A DNA stretch of 64,000 bases from Burkholderia sp. 4M9327F10 (GCF_005503145.1 NZ_SCNV01000017.1:62001-126000); one strand, 5' to 3'; numbered from the stretch's first letter, positions 1 through 8,675 are shown. Numbers and translations: made by a program. The notes: generated from the sequence alone by a model not told the origin.

Positions 1-1
1 A

Positions 2-1099
2 AGCGCCGACGGCTACATCCTGACGAACCGGCATGTCGTGGGCGACGCCGCCACGGTCGTCGTGAAGCTCACCGACAAACGCGAATTCACGGGTAAGGTC
101 GTCGGCGCCGATGCGCTCTCCGATGTCGCGCTGGTCAAGATCGACGCGAGCGACCTGCCGGTGGTCGTGACGGGTAATCCGGAGCGCACCGACGTGGGCG
201 ACTGGGTGATGGCAATCGGTTCGCCTTACGGGTTTGCCAATACTGTGACCTCGGGCATCGTAAGCGCCAAATCGCGCTCGTTGCCGGGGGAGGCGTACAT
301 CCCGTTTATCCAGACCGACGTGCCGATCAATCCGGGTAATTCGGGGGGACCGCTCTTTGACCTGAGCGGCCACGTGATTGCGATCAACTCGATGATCTAC
401 TCGAAGACGGGCGGTTATCAGGGGCTCTCGTTTGCGATTCCGATTGACGTGGCGCTGGACGTGAAGGATCAGTTGCTCAGGACCGGCCATGTGAGCCGGG
501 GACGGCTCGGTGTCGCGCTGCAGGAGGTGAGCCAGGCGCTTGCGCGCTCGTTCGGCTTGCCGAAGCCGGACGGGGCGCTCATCAGTGTGGTCGAGCCCGA
601 TGGCCCCGGCGCGCAGGCGGGATTACAGCCCGGCGACGTGGTGCTGGCGGTGAATGGCCGCGAGGTGGGGGACACCGCCGATCTGCTGACGACGGTGGCG
701 AAGATCAAGCCGGGTCAGACGGCGGACCTGCTGGTGTGGCGCTCGGGCACGGCTACCCACGTGAGTGTGACGGTCGGCGAACTGGAGAGTAACAGCGGCT
801 CGGCCACCGCAACGCAGACGCCGCCGCGGCTGGGCGTGACGGTGCGCCCGCTCACGCCGCTGGAGCAGCAGAAGGTGGGTGTTGATCACGGCCTGTTGAT
901 CCAGCAGGTGACGGGGCGCGCGGCCAGCGTTGGTCTGAAGGCGGGCGATATCGTGCTGTCGGTCAACGGCACGCCTGTTACTACGATCACGCAACTGGCG
1001 GACCAGTTGCGGCAGGCACGCGGCAATGCGGCCCTGCTGATCCAGCGCGGCACGACGCGGCAGTACCTGCCGATCGACCTGGGTCCCTCACAGGGGTAA
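2..1099 (+). CDS. HtrA/DegQ-type serine protease, 5' end outside window
   Basis: Periplasmic S1C-family protease/chaperone that degrades or refolds misfolded envelope proteins. The frame is open from base 2, so the signal peptide and the start of the protease domain are missing. The catalytic triad is visible: His in TNRHVV (codon 32-34), Asp in SDVALVKI (codon 122-124) and Ser in GNSGGP (codon 341-343). Two PDZ domains follow, at about residues 165-265 and 280-360, each with a GLQPGD or GLKAGD type motif. The two-PDZ layout fits DegP/DegQ/MucD rather than the single-PDZ DegS. A TonB-like gene follows after 53 bp, so the two may be co-transcribed. The family call is firm; which paralogue it is cannot be settled here. 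Confidence 0.93.
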   Translation, partial: SADGYILTNRHVVGDAATVVVKLTDKREFTGKVVGADALSDVALVKIDASDLPVVVTGNPERTDVGDWVMAIGSPYGFANTVTSGIVSAKSRSLPGEAYIPFIQTDVPINPGNSGGPLFDLSGHVIAINSMIYSKTGGYQGLSFAIPIDVALDVKDQLLRTGHVSRGRLGVALQEVSQALARSFGLPKPDGALISVVEPDGPGAQAGLQPGDVVLAVNGREVGDTADLLTTVAKIKPGQTADLLVWRSGTATHVSVTVGELESNSGSATATQTPPRLGVTVRPLTPLEQQKVGVDHGLLIQQVTGRAASVGLKAGDIVLSVNGTPVTTITQLADQLRQARGNAALLIQRGTTRQYLPIDLGPSQG

Positions 1100-1152
1100 G
1101 GGCAGCGGCGCGATCGTCAATGAAAAGCATCGTATAACGTGAGGGTGAGTTC

Positions 1153-1629
1153 GTGACGAACAACGGGAAGTGGACCGGTCTGCTGGCAGTCCTGATCGGA
1201 CTGGTGTTGTCTTGCACCACCCTCGCGTGGGGACAGGCGCCCGCCGTACCGCAGCCGTGGATTGCCTATGCGCAACTCACCGGTCGCCAGTTCCAGGCAT
1301 GGCTGGAAGCCGATGATGATGCTGCGAACCAGCTGCATCAATATCTGGAGGACCGGATTCTGAATGCAAAAGGGGATGCGCCTCCCGCTGCTATCGTGAT
1401 ACGCGCATGGATCGGCGCGGACGGCACGGTCACCAAGGTTGCCTTCGATTCGCTCGGTGATCTGAAGGCCGATGCGATCCTGCGCGGGTTGCTAACCCGG
1501 CGCGCGATGAGCGAACCGCCACCCCCCGATATGTTGCAACCGTTGCGCGTGCGGCTGCACCTTGAAGCCAATCCGCAGGCGGATTCTGCATCCGGCACAC
1601 CGCCGGCTAGTCCGGCAAGTGCGCCATGA
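1153..1629 (+). CDS. TonB C-terminal-like periplasmic protein
   Basis: A 158-residue protein starting with GTG, with a GAGGGTGAG-like ribosome site just upstream. Residues 1-27 form a hydrophobic signal or anchor segment ending near AWG. Residues ~75-140 resemble the TonB C-terminal fold found in small energy-transducer-like proteins: a beta strand with WIGADGTV, then a helix ending in LLTRRAMSEPPPPDM. The long proline-rich spacer and clear N-terminal anchor of a classical TonB are missing, and the tail is Pro/Ala rich. Its stop overlaps the start of a gene remnant (ATGA at 1626). It may be a periplasmic partner of the neighbouring proteases, but that role is only inferred from position. Confidence 0.6.
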   Translation: MTNNGKWTGLLAVLIGLVLSCTTLAWGQAPAVPQPWIAYAQLTGRQFQAWLEADDDAANQLHQYLEDRILNAKGDAPPAAIVIRAWIGADGTVTKVAFDSLGDLKADAILRGLLTRRAMSEPPPPDMLQPLRVRLHLEANPQADSASGTPPASPASAP

Positions 1630-1801
1630 ACGTGGCGTCCGTGAAAGCCGCTCAACGGTGGGCGATGGCGATGCTGGTGGCGGCCGGGTGTGCGGGTAAC
1701 GTTGCTGCCGCTCGGGACTTTTGAACTGGATGCCACTAACGCGGTTCGCCGCCGGTGACGTGCATACCGACGGGCCGGTACTGGAGAGTGTCACACCGTG
1801 A
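1626..1801 (+). pseudogene. Remnant of a small exported protein, internally deleted
   Basis: An ATG at 1626 overlaps the stop of the TonB-like gene (ATGA). It opens a signal-peptide-like sequence of about 30 residues ending AAARDF, then hits a stop at 1722. In another frame a short coding-like tail (LTRFAAGDVHTDGPVLESVTP) runs to a stop at 1799-1801, which overlaps the GTG of the next gene (GTGA). Translational coupling at both ends, with a frame change between, suggests one gene that lost its middle. Small STN-domain proteins often start this way after the signal peptide, but the part kept is too short to name. Confidence 0.4.
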
Positions 1802-2589
1802 TTCGGGAGAACAGCGCGCTTTTGCTTGTACGTGCCCTCGCGTGCCGGCTGGGCGTCATGACCCTGGCAGCAATACTGGCGCTGAGCAGTGCAGGTGCGC
1901 AGACGACTCGCGACCCGGTGATGATCCCACCGTCGAAAGCGCTTGATGCGTTTGCGCTTGAGCCGAACGCGACGGGCTTTTTTGTGAATTACAATGGTGA
2001 TGTGTTGACCGCGCGCCATGTCGTCAGGACTTGCCAGTCGCTCTTTCTCATCAAGGACGGCGTGGTTGCACGGGCTAGTGTCAAGGCGGTGAGCCCGGAT
2101 ACGGATCTTGCAGTGATCACCAGCAGGATCAGACCGTTTCTCGTGGCGAGCTTTGCAAAGACGTCTGGTGTGGTCAGTGCACAGCCTGTCTTCACGGAGG
2201 GCTATGAGGCCCTTCAACACATGCCGGATCGCGCGACCACCATGTACAACGCATTCGCGCGCGACAGGCCGGCCGCATCAGGGGGAGAGTTCACGCTGAT
2301 ATCCTCGGCGAAGAACGGGGCAAGCGGCAGTCCGGTGCTGGATCAGGCAGGACTCGTTGTGGGCGTGGTTACCGACCGGGCAGAGGCGTCCAACGATGAC
2401 CCACGCGCGTATGTGACCCGCTCCGGCGCCGCCGACTATGTGATTGCGGTCGCGGACGACACGGTGAAGGCTTTTCTGAGCGCGAGCAATATTCCTTTTA
2501 ACGAAACCGATGCTGCGCAGCTTGAGCCGATGCAGGCACGTGCGCCACGTGCGGCGACTCTTGAGGTGGGGGTGTTGTGTGGGGAGTAG
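1798..2589 (+). CDS. Trypsin-like serine protease, exported
   Basis: A 263-residue protein. GTG 1798 overlaps the preceding remnant; ATG 1858 is an alternative start. A hydrophobic signal segment ends near SAGAQ. The trypsin fold shows His in TARHVV, Asp in DTDLAVI and Ser in GASGSPVL, so all three catalytic residues are present. No PDZ domain follows. The protein ends in a short hydrophobic stretch, LEVGVLCGE, about 60 bp before the island's left repeat, so a slightly shortened C-terminus cannot be excluded. It probably acts in the periplasm, as its HtrA neighbour does; the substrate is unknown. Confidence 0.75.
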   Translation: MIRENSALLLVRALACRLGVMTLAAILALSSAGAQTTRDPVMIPPSKALDAFALEPNATGFFVNYNGDVLTARHVVRTCQSLFLIKDGVVARASVKAVSPDTDLAVITSRIRPFLVASFAKTSGVVSAQPVFTEGYEALQHMPDRATTMYNAFARDRPAASGGEFTLISSAKNGASGSPVLDQAGLVVGVVTDRAEASNDDPRAYVTRSGAADYVIAVADDTVKAFLSASNIPFNETDAAQLEPMQARAPRAATLEVGVLCGE

Positions 2590-2650
2590 TGGGTGCGGTG
2601 TGGGAGGGCGGAGCAGTTCAGTCTTTCGAAGCCGCTGTGTCGGCGGGGTT

Positions 2651-2805
2651 GATCGGCATGGGTTAGCTTGGCCCCAAAATGCCTGTGCAGCGCCTGCACG
2701 AGATCGTAAACGGACAAAGGGTTACAGGCGTAAGGCCTGTAACCCTTCGATTTTCTTGGTAGGCCGTACGGGATTCGAACCTGTGACCAACGGATTAAAA
2801 GTCCG
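2651..2805. repeat. Left island boundary: tRNA-Lys 3' end copy plus flank
   Basis: Bases 2757-2805 are identical to the 3' 49 bases of the tRNA-Lys gene at 44892-44940, in the same orientation. Similarity continues leftward, with scattered differences, to about 2651 (matching 44787-44891) and includes the hairpin at 2719-2745. Past 2805 the copy breaks off at the anticodon stem (AGAAA instead of CTGCT). This is the expected junction left by a tyrosine integrase that recombines inside a tRNA gene. Confidence 0.9.
2719..2745 (-). terminator. Duplicated tRNA-Lys terminator hairpin
   Basis: A perfect 11-bp inverted repeat (gggttacaggc / gcctgtaaccc) around a 5-base loop. On the minus strand it lies directly downstream of the tRNA 3' end copy and is followed by a T-containing stretch. 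The same hairpin, with one mismatch, lies at 44854-44880 behind the intact tRNA. Confidence 0.6.
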
Positions 2806-2931
2806 AGAAAGTCCAGATTCATTTACGTTGATCGATTTCCATGTACATGCCGAAACACCTGTGTTGAAAGGGCTAGCGCGATGGCGCAAGGAATTCGAGA
2901 TTGACCGAAATGGATCGAATAGCCTAGGATT

Positions 2932-2951
2932 TGCCTACATGGTGCCTACAC
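2932..2951. other. Candidate integrase arm-type sites, left end
   Basis: Two 9-base direct repeats, TGCCTACAT at 2932 and TGCCTACAC at 2943, have an 11-bp period and end 10 bp before the integrase start. The same pair with the same period occurs at 44815 and 44826 at the other end of the island. Position and spacing fit arm sites bound by the integrase N-terminal domain. Confidence 0.5.
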
Positions 2952-2961
2952 AGATCGATTA

Positions 2962-4317
2962 ATGAAAAAGCAAAGCTTCACGGCGGCACGGGTCGATAGC
3001 TTCGAGTGCGAGTCCGGAAAACAGCAAAGCATCTATTGGGATGCTAAGACGGCGGGCTTCGGGTTAAGAGTCACAGCGGCGGGTTCGCGCGCGTACATCT
3101 TCGAATCGCGTCTTTTCGGCAAGACGATCCGCGTGACCATCGGGGATGCCAGGGCGTGGGACCTTGGCAAGGCGCGCACTGAGGCGAGCAGGCTCAGAAC
3201 ACTGGTTGACGACGGTAAGGACCCGCGAGAAGTCCGGGCCGAACAGCAGGTCGCTCATGAAGCTCGTCGAGCAGAATCGCGCCGGCAGGACGTGACGTTT
3301 GGGGAGGTGTGGGACGAGTATGTGCAAGCGCGCCAACCTTTTTGGAGCGAGCGGCACCATCGCGATCATCTTCAGCATGCAGACCAGGGAGGCATGCCGA
3401 AAAAGAGAGCCGAAGGCTTGACCCGACCTGGTCCGCTTGCCGTATTGCGGCCACTCAGATTGCCTGAACTTACCGGTGAGCGCGTCGCTGAATGGCTCAC
3501 GTCGCAAGCGGCGGATCGTCCTACCATGTCTGCGCTTTCGTTCCGGCTGCTGCGCAGCTTTATTCGCTGGGCAGCCGAAACCCCTGCCTATCGCGGCATT
3601 ATTCCACCTGACGCATATAAGTCGCGCGACGTGAAGGACGCGACCCCACGCGTGAAAGCAAAGGACGGGGATTCCTTGCAACGCGAACAGTTGGCGGTGT
3701 GGTTCGGCGGCGTGCGCCAGATCGGCAATCCTGTCATCAGTGCGTACCTCCAAGGTTTGCTGATCACGGGCGCGCGTCGCGAAGAGCTCGCGGCAGTGCG
3801 CTGGGACGACGTTGATTTTCGCTGGCGCAGCCTTGTGCTGGATGACAAGGTAGAAGGTTCCGGGGGACGCACGGTTCCCCTGACGCCCTATCTGGCGAGT
3901 CTGCTACTCAATTTGAAGCGGATCAATGAGACGCCGCCGAACAGGCGGCAGGCGGCGCGTCTTGCTCAGCGGGGTGAGCAATGGGCGCCGTCGCCCTGGG
4001 TGTTCGCCAGCAAAACTGCCGCTGATGGCAAGATTGCAGAGCCGCGTCTAGCGCATAATCAGGCATTAGCTGCCGGGGACTTGCCTCATGTCACCCTGCA
4101 CGGTTTGCGCCGTTCATTCGGCACGCTATCGGAATGGGTCGAATGTCCGGTGGGGGTCGTGGCGCAGATTCAGGGTCACAAGCCATCGGCTATCGCCGAA
4201 AAGCACTACCGCCGCCGGCCGCTTGATCTCCTTCGCATGTGGCACGATAAGATCGAGGTCTGGATGTTGGAGCAGGCCGGCATCGAATTTACCGACAAGA
4301 AAACGGGTGAAGCGTGA
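2962..4317 (+). CDS. int: Tyrosine integrase, P4/DUF4102 type
   Basis: Site-specific recombinase of 451 residues that would integrate and excise the island at the tRNA-Lys gene. Residues 1-110 resemble the DUF4102 arm-binding domain (FGLRV, IGD.R.W.L..AR). Residues ~115-225 are a core-binding domain. The catalytic domain shows Arg272 (GARREEL), His380-x-x-Arg383 (HGLRRSFG), His406 (QGHKPS) and the nucleophile Tyr416 (EKHYRR), so it looks intact. It lies 156 bp inside the left tRNA copy, the usual place for an island integrase. Its stop overlaps the next start (GTGA), so the next gene is translationally coupled. Confidence 0.95.
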   Translation: MKKQSFTAARVDSFECESGKQQSIYWDAKTAGFGLRVTAAGSRAYIFESRLFGKTIRVTIGDARAWDLGKARTEASRLRTLVDDGKDPREVRAEQQVAHEARRAESRRQDVTFGEVWDEYVQARQPFWSERHHRDHLQHADQGGMPKKRAEGLTRPGPLAVLRPLRLPELTGERVAEWLTSQAADRPTMSALSFRLLRSFIRWAAETPAYRGIIPPDAYKSRDVKDATPRVKAKDGDSLQREQLAVWFGGVRQIGNPVISAYLQGLLITGARREELAAVRWDDVDFRWRSLVLDDKVEGSGGRTVPLTPYLASLLLNLKRINETPPNRRQAARLAQRGEQWAPSPWVFASKTAADGKIAEPRLAHNQALAAGDLPHVTLHGLRRSFGTLSEWVECPVGVVAQIQGHKPSAIAEKHYRRRPLDLLRMWHDKIEVWMLEQAGIEFTDKKTGEA

Positions 4318-5081
4318 CGCAATCGAAGACACCGCAGGAGATTATCGATTTCAGCGTGAGGCTACACGAGACTTTGAACCGTTATCTGAACATGGCGACA
4401 TGGACGCCCGTTCAGGGCGCGATGTTGCTGGCCGGCATTCAGCCTGCGCCAGATTGCAGGGAACTGCCGCCCGGTAACGGCATGGGTCTCGATGGCGTCG
4501 AAATTCGCGGAGGCGCAAACCCGCAATTCTACGAGGCGCGCGCGATTCTTCGGCAGTGGAACGACTGGTGCGACGATCAGGGCCATCATCCTACGGAAGT
4601 GAAGCCAATCGAATTCATTGATTGGTGCGTCGAGGATGAAATCAAGGAGCGCTTTGCCGTGCACAGTCCTTTTCGCTGGGTGGACATTTTCAAGGATATG
4701 GTTGGCTATCCGGGCAGTCATGTGCCGTTCGAAGTAGCGCTCTATGCAGCCAAAACGGCTCAGCCTCTGGAAGTGATACTCGACAAGCTCGACGAAATCG
4801 ACCGCCGCACGCTCAAGGCGACTCGTCGTGGTGCGGTCACGGTGGTTTCCGTTTCGTCCGAGGGCGACAATCCGCAGTTTGCGACCAATCCCCATCGGCC
4901 GTATTTGACGACAGAAGAACTGGCCGCTGCGCTTAACGTCGACCCGCAAACCATTCTGAAAGGACGCTCGAAGAACGGACACTATTGCGGAGTGAGGGCA
5001 ATTAAACTGCCAAACAGGCTGCTTGCGTGGCCGGTGGATGCGCTCGAGCGCATCATGAGTGGATCTGGGAGCGATGACTGA
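4314..5081 (+). CDS. Island protein with C-terminal HTH, coupled to integrase
   Basis: A 255-residue protein starting with GTG inside the integrase stop codon. Residues ~1-140 are not recognised and are rich in Trp and acidic residues. Residues ~200-250 (LTTEELAAALNVDPQTILKGR, then RLLAWPVDALERI) look like an AlpA or excisionase-like winged helix that binds DNA. Coupling to the integrase suggests a role in controlling excision or element genes, as with Xis/AlpA partners, but it is much longer than a normal excisionase. The function is inferred from position and the HTH only. Confidence 0.6.
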   Translation: MTQSKTPQEIIDFSVRLHETLNRYLNMATWTPVQGAMLLAGIQPAPDCRELPPGNGMGLDGVEIRGGANPQFYEARAILRQWNDWCDDQGHHPTEVKPIEFIDWCVEDEIKERFAVHSPFRWVDIFKDMVGYPGSHVPFEVALYAAKTAQPLEVILDKLDEIDRRTLKATRRGAVTVVSVSSEGDNPQFATNPHRPYLTTEELAAALNVDPQTILKGRSKNGHYCGVRAIKLPNRLLAWPVDALERIMSGSGSDD

Positions 5082-5120
5082 CGGCCGGATATTCCGCTAA
5101 CGTGACCCTTAATTATTCGT

Positions 5121-6491
5121 TTATGCGGTGCCCCGTTTTTTTGCTGCTGCGGTTCTCTTTGGTGACTTGGCCCATTTATGTTTTTCAACCTGCCGTTCCC
5201 ACTGATTCAGCCGGAGTGCGGCGGTCTCAGGAGCGGAATTTTCCTGCAACACCTCCAGAAGGGGATCGCAATTCTTGGCCGCCTTTGCGGCGCTTTTTTT
5301 CCTGATCGTGGTCCGTTTCGCAAGTTTTCCTATCGGTGACTGGCTATTCCAGAAACCATGATGTCCGGTCGGTGGGATGACGCGACAGTAAAAATCAAAT
5401 TCGGTTGCCATCGTCGCCTCTTCAAGCGTTTTTTCATATGCTTCTGAAGCTGGCCACTCGTAGCTGACACACACGGCATGGTCATCGCTAACACGTGTCT
5501 GCCAGTAGTGACGAACATGATCCACACTCGCACTTGCCCAGCGCAGCATGTCATCGTCTCTCAGGAAAACGAAGGCGTCTAGCCAAAAACCGATCCGGGC
5601 ATTATGGCGGAGCCGAATTGAGTACCCAAGATAATTATCCCTCGGTATCTGGGTTTTTATCATGCTGACGAATCTCTTTCGTAGATCGCAGATTTCGTTA
5701 TGCGACATCACTGGGCGAGGAAAGTAGGAAGGTCGATAAACGGCAAAGTGTGCGATATAGGGTTTGGGCGCCCGACTGATCAGATGCTCCGCATATTGCA
5801 TGAGACTATACCTCGTCCCCTGTGCAGTACGCTGAAACGATTTGATGACGTCGCGTGATTTTATCGCGTGTTCGTAAATCTCCTTGCAGTGGGCATTTAA
5901 ACGATCGCGGCAGTCCAGCATTTCTGCATGACTGGAAAATACGTACCTTGGCCGTCTCGGATAGGAAAAGACGTAGCTCGCAGCCAATTCGAAATAACTA
6001 CGCCCGTCATCAGCCCGGTTTTCACGTGCAGCAATTTCATAAATCCTGAATAACGGATGGAACTGGTGTTGCGGAAAATGCCGGGTTATGGCGGAGAGTT
6101 TACTCTGCGGGTCGTCCAGGAATAACTCCAGAAACTTTTTACACTTGGGCAACGCAGAAAGGGCCGGCCTGTCTCGATCGTCCCCAATCACAAAAATCGG
6201 ATCTGGACGGCGTCGATATTCATCTATGAATTCCGCCGCTACGCTCGCGATGTGACGAATCAGCCCGATCATCTCCGAATCCGGCCAGTACGGCTCCAGC
6301 GTCTTCGGGTCCTGGAACGAGGACTGCCAGATCTGATCTATGAGCGCAGCGGAAGGGCGACCAATCCGTAGCTGATCGGCCGGATCGGGCGGCGGTGCCC
6401 GCCTGGGTTTCCTGGGCATGGTGGAGGGCATCGGGCGGGCATCGTCGTGGGGAAGGTAACGCATTCTGGCGCTAGGTTTTCTAGCCGTCAA
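5121..6491 (-). CDS. Hypothetical island protein, possibly YagK/YfjJ-like
   Basis: A 456-residue protein with a TTG start at 6491; an ATG ten codons in is the alternative. The N-terminus is Pro/Arg rich. Residues ~100-370 form a mixed domain rich in aromatic residues, with segments such as LGYSIRLRHNARIGFWLD and a Trp/His-rich stretch (HVRHYWQTRV). These faintly recall the YagK/YfjJ (inovirus Gp2-like) replication-related family of P4-type islands. The C-terminus is Lys/Arg rich, as in DNA-binding proteins. It converges with the HTH gene and is divergent from the next gene. The coding call is good; the family guess is weak. Confidence 0.5.
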   Translation of the reverse strand: MTARKPSARMRYLPHDDARPMPSTMPRKPRRAPPPDPADQLRIGRPSAALIDQIWQSSFQDPKTLEPYWPDSEMIGLIRHIASVAAEFIDEYRRRPDPIFVIGDDRDRPALSALPKCKKFLELFLDDPQSKLSAITRHFPQHQFHPLFRIYEIAARENRADDGRSYFELAASYVFSYPRRPRYVFSSHAEMLDCRDRLNAHCKEIYEHAIKSRDVIKSFQRTAQGTRYSLMQYAEHLISRAPKPYIAHFAVYRPSYFPRPVMSHNEICDLRKRFVSMIKTQIPRDNYLGYSIRLRHNARIGFWLDAFVFLRDDDMLRWASASVDHVRHYWQTRVSDDHAVCVSYEWPASEAYEKTLEEATMATEFDFYCRVIPPTGHHGFWNSQSPIGKLAKRTTIRKKSAAKAAKNCDPLLEVLQENSAPETAALRLNQWERQVEKHKWAKSPKRTAAAKKRGTA

Positions 6492-6843
6492 CTACCATCC
6501 CCAGATAAATGAAGTTAGTACCCTTAGGTTGTTTTAAAAAGGAATACGACACACCATATTCCAGTTCACTGGCGCGTATCCTGATAGTCGGAGGCCTGAA
6601 GCGCGGCACGCAGTTTTACCGTCGCTGCGGTGTGGGTCTTCTGGAGCGGAAATGCGGTGCAGAAGTGGTTCGGGCGGGGTAGATGTCTTGCGGGGAACGC
6701 GGTCCCGGACGCAGTAGAGTGAGAGGCAGATCCAGTGATCGCAAAACAAATGACAATCGTGGCACAATGCAAGCATCATCAGTGCACTTGTCGTGCACAT
6801 TGCAGGCATTGTCTGGTCGCATCCAGTGCAAACAGGAGGCAGA
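6492..6843. other. Intergenic region between divergent genes
   Basis: A 350-bp stretch between two divergently read genes, presumably with promoters for both. GTGCAC occurs twice within 16 bp (6782-6797), close to the rightward start. I see no convincing gene. Confidence 0.4.
6834..6839 (+). promoter_or_regulatory. Ribosome binding site that decides a downstream start
   Basis: A perfect AGGAGG that rules out the longer GTG-6793 reading. It points to TTG 6844 (4-base spacing) or GTG 6850 (10-base spacing) as the real start. Confidence 0.7.
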
Positions 6844-7167
6844 TTGAATGTGGATTTGAGTGAAAAATTTGGTGTGGCGCCAGCGCTGAAGGACGGCGTT
6901 GACTACGCCACGCTGACGAATTCCAGGCTTATGGAACTGCTGAGGGAGCGCGCGCTAGATTGCGGACAGAAATCGATGACGGCCAGGCTCGCCGCAGTAA
7001 TCGATCTTGTCGAGGTCATGCTGGCCCGTAGTTATGACCGTTCCCAGGTGCGGGATCTGTTGATTGAGATGGGGTGGCGCTTCACGCCGGATAGTTTTGA
7101 CTCGGCACTATCCCGTGTGCGTCGATGGCGGATGTTGAATCCCAACGGCAGCCCTGGAAAATCGTAG
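6844..7167 (+). CDS. Small helical hypothetical protein
   Basis: About 107 residues from TTG 6844, or 105 from GTG 6850; the AGGAGG at 6834 supports a start here rather than at 6793. The sequence is mostly predicted helical. Its C-terminal half (VRDLLIEMGWRFTPDSFDSALSRVRRWR) looks like a small DNA-binding or partner domain, as in mobilisation and partition accessory proteins of integrative elements. No signal peptide or membrane segment. Function unknown. Confidence 0.55.
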   Translation: MNVDLSEKFGVAPALKDGVDYATLTNSRLMELLRERALDCGQKSMTARLAAVIDLVEVMLARSYDRSQVRDLLIEMGWRFTPDSFDSALSRVRRWRMLNPNGSPGKS

Positions 7168-7995
7168 AGGTCAGTATTACTGGAGCGTGCCGATTCTGCT
7201 GCCACAATGGCAAATGTGTTTGCCAACCAATCTCATGCGGGAAAGAGATCTTCCTGATCGACGACGCTGGAATGCAAGAATCGCTTCGATCACGATATTT
7301 AGGCGATTAAGTAAGCTCGTCGGCACGTCACCGCCGCCATTCAAACAGTTTCCATGATCCATATCGCTCTACGCGGATTCCTCCGCATGAAATGATTCAT
7401 GCAAAAGAGCGAAAATAATCCCCGAACAATATCCCTACCCACGCCTACTTGTCTCTCGGACCGATCTTCACTCCAGGTCAAAATTCAATCGGCGTGTACA
7501 GATGATTTAACGTGCATTGCCGGAAGCCTATATTGCTTGATGGATTTGAACGGCGTTGCCTGGCACATCAGCCCAGGCCGATGCTTATGTACTTTTTTAT
7601 TGCGTGCGTATGTATGTATATGAGAAGCATGAATGAAACACTGACTTCTCTCGGGTGTCGCTGATTGAATCGATGTAATTATCGTGTTAATCGAATGTGT
7701 CCTACTTCTGCTTTATATGGAATAGGAGTATTGAACTATTGGGTGAGGGATATTTAACTACGAATGCAAGTGTGAATTGGAATACTTTCTTGGTTACTTC
7801 AGCAGGAAGGAACAATTCATCCGTCATTGAATTAGTAACTCTTCATCTGTTAATTGAGCACGTTACATCGACGGTGAAAATATTTCCTCAATGACATCGA
7901 GCATAAATCAATCAGCGACAAGAAAGATCTCCGGTTCATTGGTAGCTGAGTATCGCATGTAGATGGTTCAGCGACACGAAGAACAAGAGACTGAA
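7168..7995. other. AT-rich gene-poor stretch
   Basis: More than 800 bp, clearly AT-richer than the surroundings from about 7390 to 7960. Short open frames are present but none has a ribosome site plus a sensible protein. It borders the broken end of the recombinase gene, so it may be the scar of a rearrangement. Confidence 0.5.
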
Positions 7996-8526
7996 TTAAC
8001 CACCGTCGCAATACATGCGACGATACATCATTGCACAACCATGTACACACTCACTGAAGACCAGGAAGCGCTGGAGGTAATTGCTCGTCTCGACGATCGA
8101 CTGAATCTGGAGCAACCCGAAGTAGACGGCAAGAGACCAACCATCGTCACCCACGATCTCGCGATCAAGGTTGGCGAGCATGAAGGAGATCGTCGGATGC
8201 CGCAGCACGGCGTTGACCTTGCGCACACGGTTGCCAGTCTGCTGGGTATAGGCTGCGGCGACGATGGGTTCGAGCAGCGTGCCCCAGTAGGTGGGGGACG
8301 TTGTGTCGGCGGGGTCCGGCCGGGGCAGTCCGTCACCCCGTCCGGTCTTGTCGAGCCATAGTTCAAGAGCACTCATGTACGGATTCAGGCCGACCGCCGC
8401 TGCGGCGTCCGACCCACCAATGCCGGTGCGGCGCACGGCGAGCCAGTCCTCGCGGCTCAGATCCTGGGTGCTGACCAGCCTGAGCGCGGGCGCTCGCGAG
8501 CCCGCCGCCGCTTCGAGTGTTTTCAT
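7996..8526 (-). pseudogene. Truncated YqaJ-type viral recombinase/exonuclease
   Basis: The frame starts at ATG 8526 with a GGAGG five bases upstream. The first ~125 residues match the start of YqaJ-family phage/plasmid exonucleases: RRTGIGGSDAAAAVGLNPY, then LELWLDKTGRG, then YWGTLLEPIVAAAY. After DREIVGDDG, where homologues continue into the catalytic Asp and ExK residues, the sequence changes abruptly to an unrelated 40-odd-residue tail. The catalytic core is therefore missing and the product cannot be an active nuclease. The break falls near 8135. Confidence 0.75.
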
Positions 8527-8536
8527 AGGACCTCCA

Positions 8537-8573
8537 GAAAAAATAAAAGCCCGGCAGGCGAACCTGACCGGGC
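8537..8573 (-). terminator. Rho-independent terminator upstream of yqaJ remnant
   Basis: On the minus strand a GC-rich hairpin (gcccggtcagg / cctgccgggc, at 8549-8573) is followed by TTTTATTTTTT. It ends the transcript of the 66-residue gene and DUF932 gene before the recombinase remnant. Confidence 0.75.
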
Positions 8574-8675
8574 ATGGTGGTGAATTGAGTGGTTGGTTGA
8601 TGGGGGGATTGGCGAGTGAAGGGTGAGTCAATACGGGAGCAAGAGAAGCCGGGAGCACAGTCAAGGTCAGACCGG

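Noticed and set aside
2510..2962. Open frame of 150 codons with the segment VGRTGFEPVTNGLKV
   Set aside because: That peptide is the translation of the tRNA-Lys 3' end copy; the frame is an artefact of the integration repeat.
7697..7894. 65-codon frame in the AT-rich patch
   Set aside because: Looks protein-like at first, but without start context or neighbours; in AT-rich DNA such frames arise by chance.
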